64,000 nt of DNA. Source: Lysinibacillus_B sp036662795 (lineage in GTDB: Bacteria > Bacillota > Bacilli > Bacillales_A > Planococcaceae). The stretch is from contig NZ_JBAFWZ010000011.1 in assembly GCF_036662795.1 (NCBI RefSeq), forward strand, positions 1 to 64,000, written 5' to 3'. The notes below the pieces were generated by a model. That model saw only the letters and a list, made by a program, of their open reading frames with translations, did no database searches and was not told where the DNA came from. A program made the translations under genes and the position numbers. Below, piece after piece: positions 59,498-64,000 of this stretch. Every line of letters begins with the position of its first letter. Within the stretch, counting starts at the first letter, position 1.

Positions 59498-60424
59498 TTA
59501 CTCAAATAAGCCTTCCATACTTAAATAGCGCTCGCCATTATCAGGCGCTATACATAATACGCGTTTCCCTTTCCCAAGTTTTTTAGCCTTTTGAATTGCT
59601 GTCCAAACAGCTGCCCCAGAGGAGGGTCCTACTAAGATTCCTTCTAGCCTAGCTAAATCACGAGTTGTTTGCAAAGCATCCTCATCCTCAACTCCAACAA
59701 TTTCATCGTAAATATCGGTATTTAAAATTTCCGGGATAAAACCTGGACTAGTTCCGACAAGCTTATGGCTTCCAGGTAGTCCACCTGAAAGCACCGGAGA
59801 GCCTTTTGGTTCCACAACAATTACTTCTAAGTTAGGTAAATGCTCTTTTAACACCTCACCAGTTCCTGTAATCGTCCCTCCTGTGCCAGCAGTTGCAATA
59901 AATACATCTAGCTTCCCACCTGTTTGCGCTAAAATTTCTGGAGCGGTCGTTACTCGATGAATCGCAGGATTGGCTAAGTTTTCGAATTGCTGTGGGATAA
60001 AGCTATTAGAGATTCTACTATGCAGCTCAAGCGCTTTTTTTACAGCACCAGGCATTTTTTCAGCTGCTGGAGTTAATACAACCTGAGCACCATACGCCTT
60101 TAAAATAGCAATACGTTCCTTTGTCATATTATCAGGCATAACAAATATCGCCTTATAGCCTTTTGCAGCAGCATTCATCGCTAGCCCTATTCCGGTATTT
60201 CCACTCGTTGGCTCAATAATCGTCGCACCTGGTAGAATTAGTCCTTGTTTTTCAGCCGTATCGATTAAAGAATAGGCAGCTCGATCTTTGACACTGCCAC
60301 TTGGATTAAAATATTCGACTTTTACTAATACTTCCGCACAATCCTCACCGACAAGCCGGTTTAATTTAATTACAGGTGTATTTCCAACAAGCTCGAGTAT
60401 CGAGTTATATATTTTGTTTGACAT
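59498..60424 (-). CDS. cysK: Cysteine synthase (O-acetylserine sulfhydrylase)
   Basis: 308 residues. The PLP lysine is K46 in NPSGSVKDRAA, the substrate loop EPTSGNTGIGLA lies near 72-83, and GTGGTITGTGEVL near 179-191 binds the cofactor phosphate. It combines sulfide with O-acetylserine to give cysteine, closing the pathway encoded upstream. ATG at 60424 follows AAGGATGTG; the GTG at 60433 is less likely. It is monocistronic and divergent from the thioredoxin-like gene. Confidence 0.94.
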   Translation of the reverse strand: MSNKIYNSILELVGNTPVIKLNRLVGEDCAEVLVKVEYFNPSGSVKDRAAYSLIDTAEKQGLILPGATIIEPTSGNTGIGLAMNAAAKGYKAIFVMPDNMTKERIAILKAYGAQVVLTPAAEKMPGAVKKALELHSRISNSFIPQQFENLANPAIHRVTTAPEILAQTGGKLDVFIATAGTGGTITGTGEVLKEHLPNLEVIVVEPKGSPVLSGGLPGSHKLVGTSPGFIPEILNTDIYDEIVGVEDEDALQTTRDLARLEGILVGPSSGAAVWTAIQKAKKLGKGKRVLCIAPDNGERYLSMEGLFE

Positions 60425-60459
60425 ATATGACACATCCTTATTCTAATGTAGTTTTCCTT

Positions 60460-60488
60460 ATATTACATAAATCCTTACCTGTTTACAA
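60460..60488 (-). promoter_or_regulatory. Candidate sigma-A promoter of cysK
   Basis: Minus strand: TTGTAA (60483-60488), 17-base spacer, TAATAT (60460-60465). Confidence 0.5.
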
Positions 60489-60498
60489 GGTTTTAAAA

Positions 60499-60527
60499 TT
60501 GCAGTATGTTATGAATAGTAATATCAT
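60499..60527 (+). promoter_or_regulatory. Candidate sigma-A promoter of the thioredoxin-like gene
   Basis: TTGCAG (60499-60504), 17-base spacer, TATCAT (60522-60527). It is back to back with the cysK promoter. Confidence 0.5.
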
Positions 60528-60567
60528 ATGGTAGGTTAATGTTTTCTAAATCTATGGAGGTTTTTTT

Positions 60568-60879
60568 ATGAAGAATTTAAATTCTATTGAAGAATTCGAA
60601 GGACTGAAAAACGGAGAACGTGTGCTATTCGTTTTCTCAGCAGATTGGTGTGGAGATTGCCGTTTCCTAGACCCCATTTTACCAATAATTGAAGAAAAAT
60701 ATGCACAGTATGAATTTATTCAAATAGATCGTGATGAATTTATCGACCTATGTGTTAATATGGACATTTTTGGTATACCAAGCTTCGTTGCCTATGAAAA
60801 AGGAGTAGAGCTTGGACGATTTGTAAGTAAAGAACGAAAAACACAGCAGGAAATCGAAGCATTTATTGATAGCTTATAG
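60568..60879 (+). CDS. Thioredoxin-like protein (YtpP-like)
   Basis: 103-residue cytosolic thioredoxin fold with the active-site motif WCGDC (C28, C31) and the cis-Pro segment FGIPSFVAYE near 72-81. The sequence ADWCGDCRFLDP matches the YtpP type rather than canonical TrxA (WCGPC). ATG follows ATGGAGG. It could reduce APS/PAPS reductase or protein disulfides; placement opposite cysK is suggestive only. Confidence 0.88.
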   Translation: MKNLNSIEEFEGLKNGERVLFVFSADWCGDCRFLDPILPIIEEKYAQYEFIQIDRDEFIDLCVNMDIFGIPSFVAYEKGVELGRFVSKERKTQQEIEAFIDSL

Positions 60880-60913
60880 GAATAGGAGATCTTCGCAAAA
60901 AGAGGTGATTTCG

Positions 60914-61699
60914 ATTAAAAAGAATCTTATCATTTTTATCGTGCTTTTTGCATTTTTCCTATTTGCGCTTTATCCAGAACAGCCTCTACATCGAGTTAGT
61001 AATATCGCTCATCGTGGAGCTTCCTATTACGAAGTCGATCATAGCTTTGCAGCGTATGATTTAGCCCTCTCCCACAAAGCAGACTACCTTGAGCTTGATG
61101 TTCAAATGACAAAGGATGGAGTGGTAGTAGTTGAACATGATGAATCGCCTCCTTACGCTAAAGGTCGAATGATTTCTAGCTATTCCTATAAGGAGTTAGC
61201 CTCTTTAGAACGGAAAAACGATAAAGGATCAACGCCAATTTTAACCCTACGTGAAGTGATCGCTCGATACGGAACGTACCCCCTATACATCGAAACAAAA
61301 AATAGACGTCCGGGCATCGAGCAAGCGTTAATTGATGTATTAGTGGAGAGTGGTAGAATTAACGACCCTCAAACTTTACTTTTCCAATCCAAATCAGAGG
61401 AAAGCTTAAGAATTTTAAAGCGCCGATTCCCCTCTATTCCTACAATGAAGATTTTTTCAAAGGTAGAGAGCGAAAACCTAACAGTGGATGATTTACGTAA
61501 GGTTAAGCAATACGCGGATGGCATCATTGTGAACTACAAAACCTTCCCAATCGACCTCATCTCGATTGCACACGAGGAAAAATTATATGTTCATACTTAT
61601 ACGGTGAATAGTAAAAGTGATATGAAACGATTAATCCAACTTGGGGTCGATGGCATTATCACAGATCGACCGGATGTCTTGCGAAAATTATATAAATAG
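60914..61699 (+). CDS. Membrane-anchored glycerophosphodiester phosphodiesterase, probable ATT start
   Basis: 261 residues from ATT. An N-terminal membrane helix (about 5-19) is followed by a GDPD domain with HRGASYYEVDHSFAA, LELDVQMTKDGVVVVEHD (metal-binding E, D and catalytic H) and IETKNRRPG. It hydrolyses glycerophosphodiesters at the cell surface. The ribosome site AGAGGTGAT at 60901-60909 is six bases from ATT at 60914, giving the typical exported start (M)KKNLIIFI. ATG at 60866 overlaps the preceding gene without a site; GTG at 60905 lies inside the site. Confidence 0.85.
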   Translation: MKKNLIIFIVLFAFFLFALYPEQPLHRVSNIAHRGASYYEVDHSFAAYDLALSHKADYLELDVQMTKDGVVVVEHDESPPYAKGRMISSYSYKELASLERKNDKGSTPILTLREVIARYGTYPLYIETKNRRPGIEQALIDVLVESGRINDPQTLLFQSKSEESLRILKRRFPSIPTMKIFSKVESENLTVDDLRKVKQYADGIIVNYKTFPIDLISIAHEEKLYVHTYTVNSKSDMKRLIQLGVDGIITDRPDVLRKLYK

Positions 61700-61743
61700 T
61701 ACTGGAAGAAAAATGAAAGTATCGTTTATGTGCTAATTGTAAA

Positions 61744-61773
61744 AGCAGGCTACCCACTACGGTGTAGCCTGCT
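61744..61773. terminator. Bidirectional terminator between GDPD and DUF202 genes
   Basis: AGCAGGCTAC and GTAGCCTGCT form a perfect 10-bp stem, extended by CAC/GTG; A- and T-rich flanks on both sides are short. Confidence 0.75.
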
Positions 61774-61780
61774 ATAATAA

Positions 61781-62170
61781 TTACGATAAACTTATCAGCA
61801 TAAAATAAATAATTATCATTAAAATCAATACGATTAAAAAATAAGATATCCAAACAATATGTCTATTCGAAGGGATAAATACTTCATTTAATATTTGTTT
61901 TCTTTTTGTAGAATAATTAATTGTTGCTGTGAAAATAATTAATAGCCCAAATAAACAAGCGACCATACCGATCATTACTGATAACAAATCAACCCAGAAA
62001 TGCCGAACAGTCCCTATAGTAAAGTGCAAGCTTGTTGCTAAGAAAGCAACACCTAATATTGAAATAGCCGTTCTAATCCATGCTAAATATGTTCTTTCAT
62101 TGGCTAAATGTTGCTGGGCATACTTTAATTGCTTACTTATTGTTTCCTGATCTAATTCGTTATTTGTCAT
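61781..62170 (-). CDS. DUF202 (YidH-like) membrane protein
   Basis: 129 residues. The family block ANERTYLAWIRTAISILG (about 23-40) precedes three membrane helices (about 30-52, 63-87 and 103-127). DUF202 proteins are small inner-membrane proteins of unknown role. The ATG lies after AGTAGGTGTTAGG. Convergent with the GDPD gene. Confidence 0.85.
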   Translation of the reverse strand: MTNNELDQETISKQLKYAQQHLANERTYLAWIRTAISILGVAFLATSLHFTIGTVRHFWVDLLSVMIGMVACLFGLLIIFTATINYSTKRKQILNEVFIPSNRHIVWISYFLIVLILMIIIYFMLISLS

Positions 62171-62308
62171 CCTAACACCTACTACCTCAATAAAGTCATA
62201 TTTTTAGTTTAAAGTATACTAGTACTTATCATAAAATATGAAGCATTATCCTTCTGGCCATTTTATATTGAAATTAATAAGGTGCTTTCAACACAGCGGG
62301 ATAATAAA

Positions 62309-62336
62309 AAATCGAGCGCGCTTTGCACTCGATTTT
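62309..62336 (-). terminator. Terminator of the suf operon
   Basis: Minus strand AAAAATCGAG and CTCGATTTTT form the stem around TGCAAAGCGCG, followed by TATTATCC. It lies directly after the sufB stop. Confidence 0.85.
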
Positions 62337-62341
62337 TGTAA

Positions 62342-63739
62342 TTATCCGATAGAACCTTCCATCTCGAATTTGATAAGGCGGTTCATTTCTACTGCGTATT
62401 CCATTGGTAATTCTTTTGTGAATGGCTCGATGAAGCCCATTACGATCATTTCTGTTGCTTCTTCTTCAGAAATACCACGAGACATTAGGTAGAATAACTG
62501 CTCTTCAGATACTTTTGAAACTTTTGCTTCGTGCTCTAGTGATACGTTATCGTTAAGGATCTCATTGTATGGAATTGTGTCTGACGTAGACTGGTTATCC
62601 ATAATTAATGTGTCACATTCGATGTTTGCACGCGCACCTGTTGCGTTTTTACCGAACTTCACTTGACCTAAATACGTTACCTTACCGCCTTGCTTTGCAA
62701 TCGATTTTGAAACGATTGTAGAAGACGTGTTAGGCGCTAGGTGAATCATTTTTGCACCCGCATGCTGGTGTTGACCTTTACCAGCTAATGCAATTGATAA
62801 TGTCATACCACGAGCACCTTCACCTTTAAGGATACATGCAGGGTATTTCATTGTCAGCTTAGAACCGATGTTACCGTCAATCCATTCCATTGTACCGTTT
62901 TCTTCAACGACAGTACGTTTTGTAACTAGGTTGTACACGTTGTTTGCCCAGTTTTGGATTGTTGTGTAACGGCAGTAAGCATCTTTTTTAACGATAATTT
63001 CTACTACAGCTGAGTGTAGAGAGTTTGTTGTGTAAACAGGAGCTGTACAACCTTCTACGTAGTGTACTGATGCGCCTTCGTCTACGATAATTAATGTACG
63101 CTCGAATTGACCCATGTTTTCAGAGTTAATACGGAAGTACGCTTGTAGTGGTGTATCTAATTTAACGCCTTTAGGCATGTAAATGAATGAGCCACCAGAC
63201 CAAACTGCTGAGTTTAATGCAGCAAATTTGTTGTCAGTGTAAGGGATAACTGTACCCCAGTGCTTTTTGAAGATTTCTTCGTTTTCTTTTAACGCAGAGT
63301 CTGTATCTTTAAATACTACACCCATATCTTCTAAATCTTGCTTCATGTTGTGGTAAACTACTTCAGATTCGTACTGAGCAGATACACCAGCAAGATATTT
63401 TTGTTCTGCTTCAGGAATACCTAATTTATCAAATGTTGTTTTGATTTCTTCAGGTACTTCATCCCAAGAACGTTGTGTTGCTTCAGATGGCTTTACGTAG
63501 TACGTAATTTCATCGAAGTTTAACGATGCCAGGTCGCCACCCCATTGAGGCATTGGCATTTCGTAGAATTTTTCAAGAGCCTTTAAGCGGTAGTCAAGCA
63601 TCCACTGTGGCTCTTCTTTCATATTTGAGATTTCACGAACGATTTCTTCTGTTAAACCACGCTCAGAACGGAAAATAGATACGTCCTTATCATGGAAGCC
63701 ATACTTGTAATCGCCGATATCAGGCATTTTTTTAGCCAT
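62342..63739 (-). CDS. sufB: Fe-S cluster assembly protein SufB
   Basis: 465 residues, the core scaffold subunit of the SufBCD complex that builds Fe-S clusters with sulfur from SufS/SufU. Family segments are SGGSFIYMPKGVKLDTPLQA (about 180-199), VEGCTAPVYTTNSLHSAVVE (about 228-247) with the conserved cysteine, and HAGAKMIHLAPNTSSTIVSK (about 327-346). ATG follows GGAGGAGAAAAA. It is the last gene of the operon, 20 bases after sufU. Confidence 0.96.
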   Translation of the reverse strand: MAKKMPDIGDYKYGFHDKDVSIFRSERGLTEEIVREISNMKEEPQWMLDYRLKALEKFYEMPMPQWGGDLASLNFDEITYYVKPSEATQRSWDEVPEEIKTTFDKLGIPEAEQKYLAGVSAQYESEVVYHNMKQDLEDMGVVFKDTDSALKENEEIFKKHWGTVIPYTDNKFAALNSAVWSGGSFIYMPKGVKLDTPLQAYFRINSENMGQFERTLIIVDEGASVHYVEGCTAPVYTTNSLHSAVVEIIVKKDAYCRYTTIQNWANNVYNLVTKRTVVEENGTMEWIDGNIGSKLTMKYPACILKGEGARGMTLSIALAGKGQHQHAGAKMIHLAPNTSSTIVSKSIAKQGGKVTYLGQVKFGKNATGARANIECDTLIMDNQSTSDTIPYNEILNDNVSLEHEAKVSKVSEEQLFYLMSRGISEEEATEMIVMGFIEPFTKELPMEYAVEMNRLIKFEMEGSIG

Positions 63740-63759
63740 TTTTTCTCCTCCGTTCAGTT

Positions 63760-64000
63760 TTATTTACTTTCTTCATTTTTAACGCCTTTTTCCATCGCTT
63801 TCCAAGCTAGCGTTGCACATTTAATACGTGCTGGGAATTTCGCCACACCTTGAAGTGCCTCTACGTCCCCTAAATCATATTTATCCAAATCGAATTCTTC
63901 ACCTAGCATCATTTTCGAGAAAATATCTGCTAGCTCAAGTGCCTCTTCGATTTTTTTACCTTTAACGATTTGTGTCATCATAGAAGCAGAAGACATTGAG
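63760..64000 (-). CDS. sufU: SufU Fe-S assembly protein, C-terminal part (cut by window end)
   Basis: The frame runs off the right edge: the codon upstream of ATG at 63996 is TCA (Ser), giving ..S-M-S-S-A-S-M-M.., the GCxISxASASMM region that surrounds the second zinc/sulfur cysteine. The visible 80 residues hold the C-terminal cysteine in ARIKCATLAWKAME. SufU relays persulfide from SufS. It is the gene before sufB, as in B. subtilis sufCDSUB. Confidence 0.93.
   Translation of the reverse strand, partial: SMSSASMMTQIVKGKKIEEALELADIFSKMMLGEEFDLDKYDLGDVEALQGVAKFPARIKCATLAWKAMEKGVKNEESK

Noticed and set aside
1..64000. tRNA, rRNA, prophage or intact insertion sequence
   Set aside because: No cloverleaf-type sequence, rRNA text, integrase or transposase frame was found on either strand.

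Overview
The window reads as the chromosome of a low-GC, endospore-forming Firmicute of the order Bacillales, most likely a Planococcaceae member (Lysinibacillus/Solibacillus-like). Strong AGGAGG-type ribosome sites, frequent TTG/GTG starts, U-tailed hairpin terminators, spore genes (yunB, a CotF-family pair) and the order of orthologues of B. subtilis yug/yuf/mrp/yui/yum/yut/yuz/yun genes all point there. No rRNA, tRNA, CRISPR array, prophage or intact insertion sequence was seen.

Layout. 0-10 kb: yugJ-type alcohol dehydrogenase, an apparently intact glutamate dehydrogenase (gudB), yugI, a sodium:neurotransmitter-type symporter, yugE, patB, ppiB and a yuxJ-like MFS pump. 10-16 kb: class A penicillin-binding protein (pbpD), a DUF418 membrane protein, and an accessory patch with a cupin, two CotF-family spore proteins and an unrecognised 137-residue protein. 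16-23 kb: yufK and the complete seven-gene Mrp Na+/H+ antiporter operon. 23-31 kb: yuiF, pepA, cstA, yuiB, a Nudix hydrolase and the NADH dehydrogenase yumB. 31-45 kb: a catalytically ruined EAL protein, small Fe-S related proteins (yuzD, yutI, yutM), a second NADH dehydrogenase (yutJ) facing yuzB across two Rex-type operators, yutF/yutE, yutD, lipA, yunB, an HD-GYP phosphodiesterase and yunD-yunE-yunF.

45-60.5 kb is a nearly complete sulfate-to-cysteine pathway. It holds uptake (sbp-cysT-cysW-cysA), ATP sulfurylase and APS kinase (cysD, fused cysNC), a cluster-type APS/PAPS reductase (cysH), PAP phosphatase (cysQ), sulfite reductase (cysJ, cysI), two of the three siroheme enzymes (sumT, sirB) and cysteine synthase (cysK). 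The transport/activation operon starts at a good sigma-A promoter and then meets a leader terminator before sbp, which suggests attenuation. 60.5-64 kb: a thioredoxin-like protein, a membrane-anchored glycerophosphodiesterase that seems to start at ATT, a DUF202 protein, sufB and the 3' part of sufU.

Between the genes lie several kinds of non-coding repeat. There are two families of dispersed, hairpin-forming mosaics, a palindromic element of about 130 bp, a 109-bp nested inverted repeat and a 21-bp tandem array of 12 units. These, the Rex operators, the cys leader and the degenerate EAL and HEPN-type proteins are the most rewarding items. All statements rest on reading the sequence; no database search was run.
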